Counted from the stretch's first letter, positions 19,223-29,366 are shown. The stretch: 64,000 bases of DNA from Sphingomonas oryzagri (GCF_029906645.1 NZ_JARYGZ010000002.1:434001-498000); one strand, 5' to 3'. The notes: generated from the letters alone by a model not told the origin. Translations and numbers: made by a program.

Positions 19223-20974
19223 TCAGCTCGCGCGCTTCAGCGCCCAGGAGATGCTGGTGCCGCCGGCCGGCGTCTCGCCGGTGACGACGAGCTGGCTGGT
19301 GGAGGCGGGGCGGCCATCGCCGTCGATCCAGATGCTTTCCTCGATGGAGAGCGCGCCGCCGCGGCAGCGGAATTGCCAGAGCGGGCCGCCATCGACGCGC
19401 AGCAAGGCGCCGAGGCCATCGGCGGTGGCGGTCGGCTCGACGCCGGGCGCGAGGTGGAAGCGCAGCGCGAAGGTGACGAGGCCGTTCGACTTGCGCGATC
19501 CGGCGGGCAGCAGCACGTCCTCGCCACCCAGTTCGCGCCCGTCGGCGGCAAGCGCCAGCTTGCGGCGGTGCTGGAGGCCCAGGCGGCGGACATAGCCGTC
19601 GTGCGTGCCCTCGATGCGGCTCGCCGTCTCCTCCTCCCGGCGATCGAGTTCGACGAGCGTCACGCCCTTGCCGAGCGAGCCGTCGGCGTGGATCGCGGTG
19701 GAGTTGGTATCGGCCAGCACCAGCGTCGAGTGCGCGGCGCTGGTGCGTAGCGCCTCGGTGATCGCGTGGGGCAGCGCCGCCCACGGTTTGTCGCCGCCGC
19801 AATTGACGATGATCCGCTGCGGCCCATCCGAAAGTTCGAAGGCGAGGGTCGAGGCGCAGCCGCCGCGTGCCAGCCGCGAGGCTGGCGGCGGTGCGCAATC
19901 GGCCACCACCACAGTCGCACCGCCCGAGAGCCGCTGGAAACCCCATTCGCGCGACTGGCGCAGCGGCCGGGTGCGGATGCCCGAGGCCGCCACCGCCCGC
20001 GCGACCCGCTCCGGCGTCAGCCCGCAGCCGCCCTGCCAGCTGGACAGCGCGCCGTCGCCCATCGTCACGCCGAGTAGCACCGGCACCGCCTTGGCGAGCG
20101 CGTTGACCACCGGCGTCGGCGGCTCGCGGCGGCGCTCCTCATAAACCGCCAGCAACTGCGCCAGCAGCTCGATCAGCTCGATCATCTCCACCGGCGAGCG
20201 GCTGACGATGCCGCCGTCGGGGTGGACGCCCTGCCCAAGAGCCTTGGCGATGCCCTGTTCGCCATGGATCAGGCGCGGATCGCCGCCGGGGATCAGCAGG
20301 CCGGCCGCGATGGTGCCGGCATAGGCGGCAATGCGGGGCAGGCCGATCGGCGCCTTGTCGGCGGTGCGATCGAGATGCCGTGCGCCCCGCGCCAGCGTGT
20401 TGAGCACCGCCGAGCGATACACGAGGTCCGACGAGGACAGGATCAGCGGCGCGTGAGCCGCCCAGTTGAGGATGCGCTTGCCCCACAGGTCCGCGCGCCA
20501 GCCCGACTCATCCACCGCCTCGCCATGGCGCGCCAGCCAGCGGCGCATCAGGCCTTCGGCATAAGGTGCGCTGTCGAGCCGGGTGCCGGCGGCGGCGAGA
20601 TCGCGCAGCCAGGCGAAGCTCTGCAGATGATCGGCGAAGCCCGCCGGGCGACCGGGCGCGGCGAAATCGAGCGTGGCGGTGTCGGCGCGCTGGCGGCCGA
20701 GCGTCACCTCGCCGTCCATGATGTCCAGCCCCGCCTCGCGATCGCCGGGGATCGGATCTTTCGGCACGCCGAGCAGCTTCAACGGGAAGCGCCCGCGCAG
20801 GCGGAAGCTGTGGAAAGGCGTGTTCCAGGTCAGCCGGTTGAAGTGGGCGGCCAGCCGCTCGGCGAGGCTCTGGCCCTTGTCGTCGCCGACGCGGATCAGC
20901 CGGCGGCCCGGCTCGATGCCATCCTCGGCCGGGAGCGGCTCGTTGGCCTTCTCGATCCGGCGGGCGACGACCAT
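19223..20974 (-). CDS. Heparinase II/III family protein
   Basis: A 583-residue protein. The N-terminal half is alpha-helical like the alpha/alpha toroid of heparinase II/III polysaccharide lyases (NTPFHSFRLRGRFPLKLLG; WGKRILNWAAHAPLIL). The C-terminal half is beta-rich with VNCGGDKPW and HSTLVLADTNST, typical of the Heparinase_II_III domain. No signal peptide is seen. In related genomes this family sits beside rpe and purH, as here. The substrate is unknown; a role in cell-surface or peptidoglycan-related glycans is conjecture. Its start is just downstream of the rpe stop (20976). Confidence 0.85.
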   Translation of the reverse strand: MVVARRIEKANEPLPAEDGIEPGRRLIRVGDDKGQSLAERLAAHFNRLTWNTPFHSFRLRGRFPLKLLGVPKDPIPGDREAGLDIMDGEVTLGRQRADTATLDFAAPGRPAGFADHLQSFAWLRDLAAAGTRLDSAPYAEGLMRRWLARHGEAVDESGWRADLWGKRILNWAAHAPLILSSSDLVYRSAVLNTLARGARHLDRTADKAPIGLPRIAAYAGTIAAGLLIPGGDPRLIHGEQGIAKALGQGVHPDGGIVSRSPVEMIELIELLAQLLAVYEERRREPPTPVVNALAKAVPVLLGVTMGDGALSSWQGGCGLTPERVARAVAASGIRTRPLRQSREWGFQRLSGGATVVVADCAPPPASRLARGGCASTLAFELSDGPQRIIVNCGGDKPWAALPHAITEALRTSAAHSTLVLADTNSTAIHADGSLGKGVTLVELDRREEETASRIEGTHDGYVRRLGLQHRRKLALAADGRELGGEDVLLPAGSRKSNGLVTFALRFHLAPGVEPTATADGLGALLRVDGGPLWQFRCRGGALSIEESIWIDGDGRPASTSQLVVTGETPAGGTSISWALKRAS

Positions 20975-20975
20975 T

Positions 20976-21635
20976 CTATAGACCCCTCAGCGCGCGGATG
21001 TTGGCGGCGTAGCGATCCGGCCCGCCCTTGAAGGTGGCGCTGCCGGCGACCAGCGCGTCGGCCCCCGCCTCGATGCAGAGCTTCGCCGTCTCGGCATCCA
21101 CGCCGCCGTCGACCTCCAGATCGATGTTGCGGCCGGTGGCGTCGATCATCGCGCGGATGCGCTCGATCTTCTTCAACTGCGAATGGATGAAGCTCTGTCC
21201 GCCGAAGCCCGGATTGACGGACATCACCAGCACCAGGTCGATCGTGTCGAGCAGATAGTCGAGCACATCCTCGTTGGTGGCCGGGCACAGCACCACGCCC
21301 GCATGCTTGCCCAGCGCCTTGATCGTCTGGACGGTGCGGTGAATGTGCGGCCCGGCCTCGGGATGCACGGTGATGTGATCGGCGCCCGCCTCGGCGAAGG
21401 CTTCCAGATACGGATCGATCGGTTCGATCATCAGATGGACGTCGAACGGCTTGGTGGTGTGCGGACGCAGCGCCTTTACCACCGCCGGGCCGATCGTGAT
21501 GTTGGGCACGAAATGGCCGTCCATGACGTCGACATGGATCCAGTCGGCGCCGGCCGCATCGATCGCGCGCACCTCCTCGCCCAGCCGGGCGAAGTCGGCG
21601 GACAATATGGACGGCGCGATACGGACTGGTTTCAC
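20976..21635 (-). CDS. rpe: Ribulose-phosphate 3-epimerase
   Basis: A 219-residue TIM-barrel enzyme that interconverts ribulose 5-phosphate and xylulose 5-phosphate. Family motifs: [10 protein letters not shown] near the start, [14 protein letters not shown] with catalytic Asp and metal His, [13 protein letters not shown], and EVDGGV with the second catalytic Asp. I use GTG at 21635, which gives the standard N-terminus VKPVRIAPS; a GTG one codon earlier is equally possible. The frame is open far upstream, but that stretch overlaps the rsmB-type gene and is not conserved in character. It runs directly into the heparinase-like gene. Confidence 0.95.
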   Translation of the reverse strand: MKPVRIAPSILSADFARLGEEVRAIDAAGADWIHVDVMDGHFVPNITIGPAVVKALRPHTTKPFDVHLMIEPIDPYLEAFAEAGADHITVHPEAGPHIHRTVQTIKALGKHAGVVLCPATNEDVLDYLLDTIDLVLVMSVNPGFGGQSFIHSQLKKIERIRAMIDATGRNIDLEVDGGVDAETAKLCIEAGADALVAGSATFKGGPDRYAANIRALRGL

Positions 21636-21672
21636 CACGGTTAAAGCGCGTAGCCGGAAGCGGGGTTGCGCT

Positions 21673-22968
21673 TCAAGAGTCTCGACGCCAGCGGGCGATG
21701 AAGAAACCGTCACACCCGCCGACTTGCGCCAGCGAACCGGGCGGGATGCGGACGAAGCCTTGATCGTTGGGTGCGAGACCGACGGGCAATTCCTCGGGGC
21801 ATACGGGATCGATTGCGAAGCCGGGCGCGGTGAAGGCGGAGGCGACATCCTCCCCCTCCTGCGGCTCCAGCGAGCAGACGGCGTAGACCAGATGGCCGCC
21901 GGGCTTCACCCATTGCGCGGCGCGGGCCAGCATCGCCCGCTGCACCTCGGCCAGATCGGCGACGGCGCGCGGGCGGACGCGGTGGAGCACGTCCGGGTGG
22001 CGGCGGAAGATGCCGGTCGCCGAGCAGGGTGCGTCGAGCAGCACCGCATCGGCGGGTTCCTGCGGTTCCCAGCGCATCACGTCGGCCTCGACCAGATCGG
22101 CCGAGAGATTCACGCGCGCGAGATTGTCGGAAAGTCGTGCGAGACGCTTGGCGGCCATTTCCACCGCCGTCACCTGCCAGCCGGCTGCCGCGAGCTGCAT
22201 CGTCTTGCCGCCGGGCGCCGCGCACAGATCGAGCGCCGTCCCCTCGCCTCGCCCGATCAGCCGCGCGGGCAGCGAGGCGGAGACGTCCTGCACCCACCAC
22301 GCGCCCTCCTCGAAGCCTGGCAGGCTGGTGACGTCGGCATTGTCGAGGCGAAGGTGGCCCGGCATAAGGCTCGTCGCGCCGAGCTTCTCGGCCCATTCCG
22401 CAGTGGCGGAAGGATCAGCCAGCGTCAGGTCGAGCGGCGGACGATCGGAGAAATTCGCGCGCGCAGCTTCGGCCGCTTCTTCGCCCCACGCCTTCGACCA
22501 GCGCTCCGCCACCTCGGGCAACAGATGCGGCGGTTCGGCCAAAGTCGCGCCGCTGCGCATCAGCGTCCCGAACACACCGTGGACCAGGCGGCGCGGGCCG
22601 CCATCGACCAAAGGCAGCGCGGTCGCAATCGCCGCGTGCGGCGGCGTACCCAGCGCCAGCGCCTGCACCAGCGCGATGCGCAGCGCGAAGCGGGCCTTGG
22701 CGTCGTCCGGCAGCACGCGATCGGTGGTCTCGTCGATCAGCGCGTCGAGATCGGGCAGGCGCCGCAGCACTTCCGACGCGATGGCGCGCGCCAGCCCGCG
22801 ATCGGACGGGTTGGGCAGGCCGTTGGCCGCCCCGAGCGCGGCCTCCAGCGGAAGGCCCTGCCGCAGCACCGCATCAAGCAGCTTGAGCGCCGCGCGGCGC
22901 GCGGGCGTGCCGGGCGGATCGGGTTCGGCTTGCGCTTTGGCCGGCGGGGGTCGATTGGGTTTCCTCAT
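21673..22968 (-). CDS. 16S rRNA m5C methyltransferase-type protein (RsmB family)
   Basis: A 431-residue RNA cytosine-C5 methyltransferase. Residues about 25-150 form the NusB-like RNA-binding domain. The catalytic part has the SAM motif [16 protein letters not shown], motif [18 protein letters not shown] with one catalytic Cys, and motif [16 protein letters not shown] with the second. The gene is RsmB-like, but sphingomonads carry more than one paralog, so the exact target base is not settled. ATG 22968 overlaps the start codon of the divergent DUF1674 gene by two bases. It heads the run rsmB-like, rpe, heparinase-like, purH. Confidence 0.92.
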   Translation of the reverse strand: MRKPNRPPPAKAQAEPDPPGTPARRAALKLLDAVLRQGLPLEAALGAANGLPNPSDRGLARAIASEVLRRLPDLDALIDETTDRVLPDDAKARFALRIALVQALALGTPPHAAIATALPLVDGGPRRLVHGVFGTLMRSGATLAEPPHLLPEVAERWSKAWGEEAAEAARANFSDRPPLDLTLADPSATAEWAEKLGATSLMPGHLRLDNADVTSLPGFEEGAWWVQDVSASLPARLIGRGEGTALDLCAAPGGKTMQLAAAGWQVTAVEMAAKRLARLSDNLARVNLSADLVEADVMRWEPQEPADAVLLDAPCSATGIFRRHPDVLHRVRPRAVADLAEVQRAMLARAAQWVKPGGHLVYAVCSLEPQEGEDVASAFTAPGFAIDPVCPEELPVGLAPNDQGFVRIPPGSLAQVGGCDGFFIARWRRDS

Positions 22969-23149
22969 GACGACACGCCAACCCGGTGAGCGCCCTGCGC
23001 ATGTGAAGGCGCCAGCGCATCTTTCGCCCAGTCCGCCCGTGCCCGAGCCACGCGAGGTCGCGCCGCCACCGCCCGAAGGCACCGGCGAGCGCCGCGAACC
23101 CACCCGCTACGGCGACTGGGAGAAGAAGGGCATCGCGATCGATTTCTGA
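22967..23149 (+). CDS. DUF1674 small protein (SdhAF4-like)
   Basis: A 60-residue protein ending GDWEKKGIAIDF, the hallmark of DUF1674, the bacterial relative of the mitochondrial succinate dehydrogenase assembly factor SDHAF4. The rest is proline-rich and probably flexible. A role in protecting or flavinylating the SdhA subunit follows from the family. Its ATG at 22967 overlaps the opposite-strand ATG of the methyltransferase (shared AT), and its stop abuts the gpsA stop (TGA|TCA). The gene is thus wedged without spacers between two minus-strand genes. Confidence 0.85.
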   Translation: MTTRQPGERPAHVKAPAHLSPSPPVPEPREVAPPPPEGTGERREPTRYGDWEKKGIAIDF

Positions 23150-24133
23150 TCATGCACGGACCTCGGCGCTCAGCGGGCGGGTGAGCAGGCGTTCGACCAC
23201 GGCGCCGACCTCCGCCTCGCCGGAGAGCAGCGCGCACACCGCCTCGGCGATCGGCATGTCGACTCCGGCCGCCCTCGCCGCCTCGACGAGAACGGGTGCG
23301 GTCGCAGCGCCCTCGGCCACGGTGCGGCGATCGGAAAGGAGGTCTCGGGCAGACTTGCCCTGCCCCAGCCCGACGCCAAGACTGAAATTGCGCGAACTGG
23401 TGGACGAGCAGGTGAGCACCAGATCGCCCAGCCCTGAAAGCCCTGCCAGCGTCTCCGGCCGCGCGCCGCGCGCCATGCCGAAGCGGGTCATCTCCGCGAA
23501 GCCGCGCGCGATCAGCGCGGCGCGGGCGTTCTGCCCGAGGCCCGCCCCCTCGACGACACCGCAGGCGATCGCCAGCACGTTCTTTACCGCCCCGCCGATC
23601 TCGGCTCCGGCAAGGTCGGTCGAGACATAGGGCCGGAAGGTCGGCCGGGCGATCAGCGCGGCGAGCGCCTTCGCCTGCGCCTCGTCCCCCGCCGCCAGCG
23701 TGATCGCGGTCGGCAGGCCCGCCGCGACCTCGTGCGCGAAGGTCGGGCCGGACAATACCGCGATCGGGGAGTCGGGATGCTCCTCGTGCGCGACGTCATG
23801 CAGCAGCTTGAGCGTGCCCGCCTCGATCCCCTTGGCACAGAGGATCAGCGCTTGCCCCGTCGGCGCCAAGCCGCGCAGGACCGAGCGCATGTGCTGGGCC
23901 GGCGTCACCACCAGCACCGCCTCGGCGCCTGCGATCTCGCCGAGATCGGATGTCGCGCGGATCAACGGGGAGAGAGGGATCTTCGGGAGGAACAGCGGAT
24001 TCTCGTGCGCACCGTTGACCGCCTCCACCACCTCGGACTCGCGCGCCCAGAGCGTCACGGGGCGATCCCCGCTGGCGATCACCTGCGCCAGTGCCGTGCC
24101 CCAGGCGCCGCCTCCCAGTACCGCGATCGTCAT
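23150..24133 (-). CDS. gpsA: Glycerol-3-phosphate dehydrogenase [NAD(P)+]
   Basis: A 327-residue cytoplasmic enzyme that reduces dihydroxyacetone phosphate to sn-glycerol 3-phosphate for phospholipid synthesis. The nucleotide-binding motif [11 protein letters not shown] is at residues 5-15. Other family signatures are [21 protein letters not shown], and [14 protein letters not shown] with the catalytic Lys. ATG 24133 overlaps the tsaD stop as ATGA, so the two are translationally coupled. Confidence 0.96.
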   Translation of the reverse strand: MTIAVLGGGAWGTALAQVIASGDRPVTLWARESEVVEAVNGAHENPLFLPKIPLSPLIRATSDLGEIAGAEAVLVVTPAQHMRSVLRGLAPTGQALILCAKGIEAGTLKLLHDVAHEEHPDSPIAVLSGPTFAHEVAAGLPTAITLAAGDEAQAKALAALIARPTFRPYVSTDLAGAEIGGAVKNVLAIACGVVEGAGLGQNARAALIARGFAEMTRFGMARGARPETLAGLSGLGDLVLTCSSTSSRNFSLGVGLGQGKSARDLLSDRRTVAEGAATAPVLVEAARAAGVDMPIAEAVCALLSGEAEVGAVVERLLTRPLSAEVRA

Positions 24134-25164
24134 GCCTTCACTCCTGCTCCACGCGCCTTTTCGGCATTCGGGTCGAGCGGCCAGCGCGCCCGCGCCGGCG
24201 TGTCGAGCGGGTCGTTGGCGCCCGCCTGAAACCGCTCCAGCCCGGCCCAGGCGATCATCGCCGCATTGTCCGTGCAGAGCCAGAGCGGGGGCGCCGAGAA
24301 CGGCAGACCATATTGCGACGCCAGAGCCTCCAGCGCACCGCGCACCGCCTTGTTGGCCGCGACGCCGCCGGCCACGACCAGCGCGGTGGCGCCATCGATC
24401 GAATCGAGCGCGCGCCTGGTGCGATCGACGAGGCAATCGACCACTGCCTGCTGGAAGGAGGCGGCGATATCCTCCGGCTTGTGGATGCCGGCGTCGCGCG
24501 CGCGCAGCACCGCGCTCTTGAGGCCGGCGAAGGAGAAATGCGGCTCCGCGGTGCCGACCAGCGGGCGCGGCAGCGGCACCGCCTTGGGATCGCCGGAGAG
24601 CGCCGCCCGCTCCACCGCCGGGCCACCGGGGAAGCCGAGGCCGAGCAGCTTGGCGGTCTTGTCGAAGGCCTCGCCCGCCGCATCGTCGATCGTCGTGGCG
24701 AGGCGACGGTACTGCCCGACCCCCTCCACGAAGAGCAGCTGGCAATGGCCGCCCGAGGTCAGCAGCAGCAGATAGGGGAATTGCAGCGCCCCGTCGGCGA
24801 GGCGCGGCGAGAGCGCGTGCCCCTCCAGATGATTGACCGCGATCAAGGGCTTGCCCGCCGAAAGCGCGATGCCCTTGGCCATGAGCAGCCCCACCATGAC
24901 GCCACCGATCAGCCCCGGCCCCGCTGTCGCGGCGATCGCGTCGACATCGGCGAGCGTCTTGCCCGCATCGGCCAGCGCCGCCTCGATCAGCGGCCCGAGC
25001 GCCTCGACATGGGCGCGCGCCGCAATCTCCGGCACCACGCCGCCGAAGGGCGCGTGCTGGGCCTCCTGCCCCGCAAGGCGGTGGGCGAGAATAGTCCGGT
25101 CACCGTCGACGAGCGCGGCGGCCGTCTCGTCGCAGGAGGATTCGAGTCCGAGGATCAGGGGCAT
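24130..25164 (-). CDS. tsaD: tRNA N6-threonylcarbamoyladenosine synthase subunit TsaD
   Basis: A 344-residue ASKHA-fold enzyme that places the threonylcarbamoyl group on A37 of ANN-decoding tRNAs together with TsaB and TsaE. The N-terminal [15 protein letters not shown], the metal-binding HLEGHALSP, and the phosphate-binding [11 protein letters not shown] and [10 protein letters not shown] motifs are present. ATG 25164 gives the standard N-terminus. It is divergent from hemC (45 bp between starts) and coupled to gpsA by a 4-base overlap. Confidence 0.96.
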   Translation of the reverse strand: MPLILGLESSCDETAAALVDGDRTILAHRLAGQEAQHAPFGGVVPEIAARAHVEALGPLIEAALADAGKTLADVDAIAATAGPGLIGGVMVGLLMAKGIALSAGKPLIAVNHLEGHALSPRLADGALQFPYLLLLTSGGHCQLLFVEGVGQYRRLATTIDDAAGEAFDKTAKLLGLGFPGGPAVERAALSGDPKAVPLPRPLVGTAEPHFSFAGLKSAVLRARDAGIHKPEDIAASFQQAVVDCLVDRTRRALDSIDGATALVVAGGVAANKAVRGALEALASQYGLPFSAPPLWLCTDNAAMIAWAGLERFQAGANDPLDTPARARWPLDPNAEKARGAGVKA

Positions 25165-25209
25165 CGCGCGCTTCCCTGCACCGCTTCGACCCATTAGGGC
25201 AACTTTTCG

Positions 25210-26121
25210 ATGATACGCACCCGTCCCCTGCGCCTCGGCACCCGTGGTTCGCCTCTTGCTCTGGTCCAGGCGAACATGGTCGCCGCAGCGCTTCGCACCG
25301 CCCATGGCTGGGACGAATCCGCCGTCGAGATCGTGCCCGTAAAGACCACCGGCGACCGCGTGCAGGATCGTCCGCTGGCCGAGATCGGCGGCAAGGCGCT
25401 GTGGACAAAGGAACTGGATCGCGCGCTGCTCGATGGCGATATCCACTTCGCGGTCCATTCGATGAAGGATGTCGAGACGATCCGGCCGGAGGCGATCCGC
25501 ATCGTCGCCATGTTGCCGCGCGCCGATGTGCGTGACCGGCTGATCGGGGCGGAGAGCATCACGGCCCTGCCCCACCGCGCCCGCATCGGCACCTCCTCGC
25601 CGCGACGCGCCGCCCAGTTGCGGCATCTGCGGCCGGACGTGTCGATCGTGCCGTTCCGCGGCAATGTCGATACCCGCCTACGCAAGCTGGCCGATGGCGA
25701 GGCCGATGCCACGCTGCTCGCCGCCGCCGGGCTGGAGCGTCTGGAGCGGCCGGATATCGGCGTCGCGATCCCGCTCGACGTCATGCTGCCGGCGCCTGCG
25801 CAGGGTGCCGTCGGCATCGAGGCGCGGGCCGACGACAGCGAGACGCAGGCCCTCCTCGCCGCCATCGATCATGGCGAGACGCACGCCTGCGTCGCCACCG
25901 AGCGCGCCTTCCTCGCGGCACTCGGTGCGGACTGCCACTCGCCGGTCGCGGCACTGGCGACGACCGGCGGCGGGTTGCGCGGCGAACTGCTGAGCGAGGA
26001 TGGCGCCTACCACGTCACCGGCCATAGGACTTCGGCCGACCCGGCGGCGGCGGCCGAACTGGCCGACTGGCTGCTCGGCCAGGCGCCGCCGGCGATCGCG
26101 CGCCTCTTCGCGGGCCGATGA
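25210..26121 (+). CDS. hemC: Hydroxymethylbilane synthase
   Basis: A 303-residue enzyme that polymerises four porphobilinogen units to hydroxymethylbilane in heme synthesis. The N-terminus [14 protein letters not shown], the central [13 protein letters not shown], and the dipyrromethane cofactor attachment [11 protein letters not shown] (Cys near 239) are intact. It overlaps hemD by four bases (ATGA), forming the heme operon. Confidence 0.96.
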   Translation: MIRTRPLRLGTRGSPLALVQANMVAAALRTAHGWDESAVEIVPVKTTGDRVQDRPLAEIGGKALWTKELDRALLDGDIHFAVHSMKDVETIRPEAIRIVAMLPRADVRDRLIGAESITALPHRARIGTSSPRRAAQLRHLRPDVSIVPFRGNVDTRLRKLADGEADATLLAAAGLERLERPDIGVAIPLDVMLPAPAQGAVGIEARADDSETQALLAAIDHGETHACVATERAFLAALGADCHSPVAALATTGGGLRGELLSEDGAYHVTGHRTSADPAAAAELADWLLGQAPPAIARLFAGR

Positions 26122-26789
26122 TCCGTCCGCTGCTCGTGCTGCGGCCCGAGCCGGGCGCTTCGGCGACGGTCGTCCAAGCGCGGGCGCTGGGGCTGGAGGC
26201 CGTGGCGGCGCCTCTCTTCACGATCCGGCCGCTGGATTGGGATCTGCCGGACCGACTCCCCGACGCGGTGCTGCTCACGAGCGCCAATGCCGCTCGCCAT
26301 GGCGGGACGGGTCTGTCCAGGCTCACCGATCTGCCGGCCTATGCTGTCGGCGCGGCCACCGCCGGGGCTGCGCGCGAGGCCGGTTTCGGCCGGGTTGTGG
26401 CGGGGGATGGCGATGCGGAGGCGATCCTCGCATGTGCCCGCCGTGACGGCGTGCGCGCGATCCTTCATCTCGCCGGCCGCGAGCATCGTGAAGTCATGCC
26501 GGACGACATCGCCATCGATCGCCGCATGGTCTACGCCGCCGAAGCCGTGGAGAACCTGCCCGAAGCGGCGCGTGCAGCCTTGCCGGACGCCGTCGCCCTC
26601 CTCCACTCGCCTCGCGCCGCACGTCTTTTCGCGCGCCTCGTCGATCCCGCCCGCATCGCCATCGCTGCGATCAGCCCGGCCGCGCTCGCCGCCGCAGGCC
26701 CCGGCTGGCGGATCGCCGAGGCGGCCGAGCGGCCGACCGACGCCTCGCTGCTGGCGGTCGCGGCCAAGCTGTGCAATCAACGGCGCTGA
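26118..26789 (+). CDS. hemD: Uroporphyrinogen-III synthase
   Basis: A 223-residue protein with the loosely conserved HemD two-domain fold (RPLLVLRPEPGASATV at the N-terminus; LTSANAARHG and LLHSPRAARLFARLV loops). It closes and inverts ring D of hydroxymethylbilane. The sequence family is divergent, but position directly after hemC with an ATGA overlap makes the call firm. Its stop overlaps the next ATG (TGATG). Confidence 0.93.
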   Translation: MIRPLLVLRPEPGASATVVQARALGLEAVAAPLFTIRPLDWDLPDRLPDAVLLTSANAARHGGTGLSRLTDLPAYAVGAATAGAAREAGFGRVVAGDGDAEAILACARRDGVRAILHLAGREHREVMPDDIAIDRRMVYAAEAVENLPEAARAALPDAVALLHSPRAARLFARLVDPARIAIAAISPAALAAAGPGWRIAEAAERPTDASLLAVAAKLCNQRR

Positions 26790-27772
26790 TGCAGACGGGT
26801 TCGGGCATGGACAGCGACGACTATCCGGAGGAGCGCCGCTCGCGCGCCTGGTTGTGGGTGCTGCTGTCGCTGGTCGTCGCCTTCGCGGGCGGCATGGCGC
26901 TGATGGGCTATGTCCTCACCCACGATCCGCGCACGGCGGGCTGGCTTCACCTCGAAACGATCGAGCAGGCGCAGGCGGAAAAGGCGCTCGCCCAGCGCAT
27001 CGTCGTCCAGCAGGTGCAGAAGCGCGCCGCCCTGCAGCCGGCGGCACCCGCCCCCCTGCCCTCGCAGGCGCAGATGGCCGATCGCGTCACCACGCTGGAG
27101 GGCAAGGTCGACGACATCCAGGCGCAGGCGACCGAGGCGACCGGCGATGCCAGCCGTGCTGAAGGCCTGCTGGTCGCCTTCGCGGCTAGGCGCGCGCTCG
27201 ATCGCGGGGTGGAACTGGGTTATATCGAGGGTCTGCTGCGCCAGCGCTTCGGCGGCACCCAGCCGCAGGCGGTCGCCACCATCCTGTCCGCCTCTCACCA
27301 GCCGGTGACGCTGGCCGACCTGCAGAACGGCCTCGACGCGATTGCGCCGACGCTTTCGGCGGGCGGGACCGCGCAGAAAAGCTGGTGGCAGTCCTTCCGC
27401 AACGGCCTGGCCGGCATGGTCGTCGTGCGCCGCGCCGACGAGCCTTCCACGCAACCCGCCGATCGCGTGTCGCGCGCGCAGCGGATGCTGGAAGCCGGAC
27501 AGGTCGATACCGCGCTGGCCGAGGTGGTGCGCTTGCCCGATCATAGCGCCGCCGACAAATGGATCGTCGCGGCGCGTCGTTACATCGCCGGTCGCGGCGC
27601 GCTCGATCTGATCGAGACGGCGGCCCTGCTCGATCCGGCGACCTCGCAGGGCGCACCCTGGCCGGCACCCACCAGGCCGCAACCGGCCGCCAGTGCGCCT
27701 GCCACCACACCCCCCGCCAAGGCGCCGGCTGTGATGCCCGTTAGCCCGGAAGTCGCCAAAGCGGTGCATTGA
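26789..27772 (+). CDS. Mitofilin-like inner membrane protein
   Basis: A 327-residue protein with an acidic N-terminal tail, one membrane segment (about 21-42, AWLWVLLSLVVAFAGGMALMGY), then coiled-coil and helical regions and a proline/alanine-rich C-terminus. In alphaproteobacteria a mitofilin-family (COG4223-like) protein is found directly after hemC-hemD, matching this place. Mitochondrial relatives shape cristae and bacterial ones are linked to intracytoplasmic membranes; the role here is inferred. The start is taken at ATG 26789, coupled to hemD; a second ATG at 26807 is possible. Confidence 0.78.
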   Translation: MQTGSGMDSDDYPEERRSRAWLWVLLSLVVAFAGGMALMGYVLTHDPRTAGWLHLETIEQAQAEKALAQRIVVQQVQKRAALQPAAPAPLPSQAQMADRVTTLEGKVDDIQAQATEATGDASRAEGLLVAFAARRALDRGVELGYIEGLLRQRFGGTQPQAVATILSASHQPVTLADLQNGLDAIAPTLSAGGTAQKSWWQSFRNGLAGMVVVRRADEPSTQPADRVSRAQRMLEAGQVDTALAEVVRLPDHSAADKWIVAARRYIAGRGALDLIETAALLDPATSQGAPWPAPTRPQPAASAPATTPPAKAPAVMPVSPEVAKAVH

Positions 27773-27843
27773 TTAGACCATTTCGGATTCGACTCGGTTT
27801 TTCAGACCGATAAGGTGACGGTTCTCGACAGGGGGCTGTCCGG

Positions 27844-28307
27844 GTGTCGTTCGATCCGATTATCGCATTGGGGGAGTGCGCGCGCGAACTGGCGCTGTTC
27901 GCGGCCGCCGGCTTTCTGATCGGCGGACTCGACGATCTCGTCATCGATCTGATCTGGCTGGCGCGGCGGCTGTGGCGCAGGCTTGCGATCTACAGTCGCC
28001 ATGCGCGCGCGAACGCTGCCAGCCTGATGCCGCCGGCAAACCCCGGCCGCCTCGCCATCTTCGTCGCTGCCTGGCAGGAATCGGCGGTGATCGGTGCGAT
28101 GGTCGAAACCGCGCTGGCGCGGCTCCATCATCCCGACTGGCGGCTTTATATCGGCTGTTACCCCAACGATCCGGACACGGTTTCCGCGATCGAACGCACG
28201 GCGCGGGGCGATCCCCATGTCCGCATCGTCGTCGGCGACGAACCGGGGCCGACCACCAAGGCGGGCTGCCTCAACTGGATCTGGCAGGCGATGTTGACCG
28301 ATGAGGC
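27844..28307 (+). pseudogene. Glycosyltransferase (NfrB-type GT2), N-terminal part, split by insertion
   Basis: GTG 27844 begins a GT2 glycosyltransferase: a membrane/amphipathic N-terminus, then the start of the GT-A domain (FVAAWQESAVIGAMVETAL, LYIGCYPNDPDT, KAGCLNW). At 28308 the frame enters an insertion element and stops at TAG 28318-28320, giving 158 residues at most. The catalytic DxD-type, TED and QxxRW motifs all lie in the other half (32449-33382). Joining 27844-28307 to 32449-33382 gives 1,398 nt, exactly 466 codons with no stop or shift, so the gene was whole until the insertion. The family is that of the phage N4 receptor component NfrB and related glycan synthases. Confidence 0.9.
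28300..28307. repeat. Target site duplication, left copy
   Basis: GATGAGGC directly abuts the left end of the element and is repeated at 32441-32448. The 8-bp length is what IS1595-family elements produce. Confidence 0.92.
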
Positions 28308-28332
28308 CGGTATTATGTAGCAAACGCACCAA
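28308..28332 (+). repeat. Left terminal inverted repeat of the element
   Basis: Reads CGGTATTATGTAGCA then AACGCACCAA inward. The first 15 bases are identical to the right end; the whole 25-bp repeat has 2 mismatches. Confidence 0.92.
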
Positions 28333-28404
28333 GCCTCTGGCGAACGTCATCGCCCATGATGGCGTCGGTCCGCGTTTGGGAGGCGGAGCGTGATTAGCAT
28401 GGCA

Positions 28405-29175
28405 CTAGCCTTGTGGGCGATGAGCCACAGTGCGGTTGATCTCGGCAAGCCAGTAACCAGCCTCAAGGGGGTAGAATACGCCGCTAAAGCTCAAGTCAGC
28501 CTTACCCATTGGCGTGGTGTAGGAGAGAAGTCCGTCGAAAGTAGTTTCGCCTTCTTCCGATCGTTCAACCGAGAATTTTATAGGCAAATCGCGAGTTTTT
28601 CCAGATTCAATGGCTTCATCGGCGTGGACAACTTCCATACCCAGCTTTATCAGAAGGATAACAGCGACAGATCGGCCAAGATTGGCTATGCTAATTTTGA
28701 ACGTGAATTTTCCGGACCTTCGATCAAACCTCGTTTCTCTACATTTAATTTGCAGAGCGGCTCCTTCAAGATTTCGGAACGCCCACAAGTTCTCTTCCGC
28801 AATGTCGGCACTTCGTTTGGTGTGGTAGGAAGCGCTCCACGCGAAAACGGCTGCTGCGACGGCGGCGGCGAGAGTAAGCAATCCCACAGCGAATTGCGGC
28901 CAGAGCAGCGCAGTCCCTTTGTCCGCATCTCTGGCCTGATCGACCGACGCCTTGGCAGCGATACCGTCGCAGGAAACCCCTGGCTCGCTACCGGGGTAAC
29001 ATGGCTGTTCTGTCTGTTGGGCGGGTGGGGCGTGTGGCGCTTGTGGAACCACCGCTGGCTGACTGGCGCTGCGTTGGTGGCCGTGATGCTGATCGGGCCT
29101 CTTGCCCTGTTCAGCGTTCCCTAGGATCAGGCATCCGAGACACGCAAGGATGATGCGCCAATAGCTTCGAGGCAT
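28405..29175 (-). CDS. Passenger gene: membrane-anchored protein of unknown function
   Basis: A 256-residue protein. It has a signal-like hydrophobic N-terminus (YWRIILACLGCLILG), a proline/glutamine-rich linker with two Cys, and a clear membrane segment (about 93-113, FAVGLLTLAAAVAAAVF). A beta-rich C-terminal domain follows (FKISIANLGRSVAVILL resembles the 'NFG' strand common in such domains on mobile elements). I recognise no named family. Its start ATG 29175 lies 49 bases inside the end of the DUF6471 gene in another frame, so the two are probably one transcript. A later start would remove the N-terminal hydrophobic stretch. The opposite strand is also open here but has no protein-like character. 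Confidence 0.65.
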   Translation of the reverse strand: MPRSYWRIILACLGCLILGNAEQGKRPDQHHGHQRSASQPAVVPQAPHAPPAQQTEQPCYPGSEPGVSCDGIAAKASVDQARDADKGTALLWPQFAVGLLTLAAAVAAAVFAWSASYHTKRSADIAEENLWAFRNLEGAALQIKCRETRFDRRSGKFTFKISIANLGRSVAVILLIKLGMEVVHADEAIESGKTRDLPIKFSVERSEEGETTFDGLLSYTTPMGKADLSFSGVFYPLEAGYWLAEINRTVAHRPQG

Positions 29176-29366
29176 TGGACCAGAAACACCGCTGTGAATT
29201 TACCCCGAGCGAGCTTGTTCCTTATATTCGGCTCCGAGTCCATCACGCCGATGTCGGCGAGCTTCCCGACTAGCTGGGCGTAGGTCACGCCGCGTTTCTT
29301 CAGCTCGCCCTTCAGCAAGCCCTTCACCAGCTCTTCCCATTCCTTGTCGGTGCGGGCTTCCTGCAT
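29127..29366 (-). CDS. Passenger gene: DUF6471-type small protein
   Basis: A 79-residue protein, from ATG 29366, with WEELVKGLLKGELKKRGV-type helices followed by YAQLVGKLADIG and NIRNKLARGKFTA. The pattern matches DUF6471, a small helix-turn-helix-like family found on mobile DNA. The start is set by a GGAG ribosome-binding site 6 bases before ATG 29366 and by the promoter at 29393-29421; an ATG at 29387 would be too near the transcription start. It may bind DNA and regulate the element, which is inference. Confidence 0.75.
   Translation of the reverse strand: MQEARTDKEWEELVKGLLKGELKKRGVTYAQLVGKLADIGVMDSEPNIRNKLARGKFTAVFLVQCLEAIGASSLRVSDA

Noticed and set aside
28390-29124. Plus-strand frame opposite the element's membrane protein gene
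   Set aside because: No ribosome-binding site or recognisable features except chance hydrophobic parts; the minus strand has a promoter, a ribosome-binding site for its leader gene and a sensible membrane topology.
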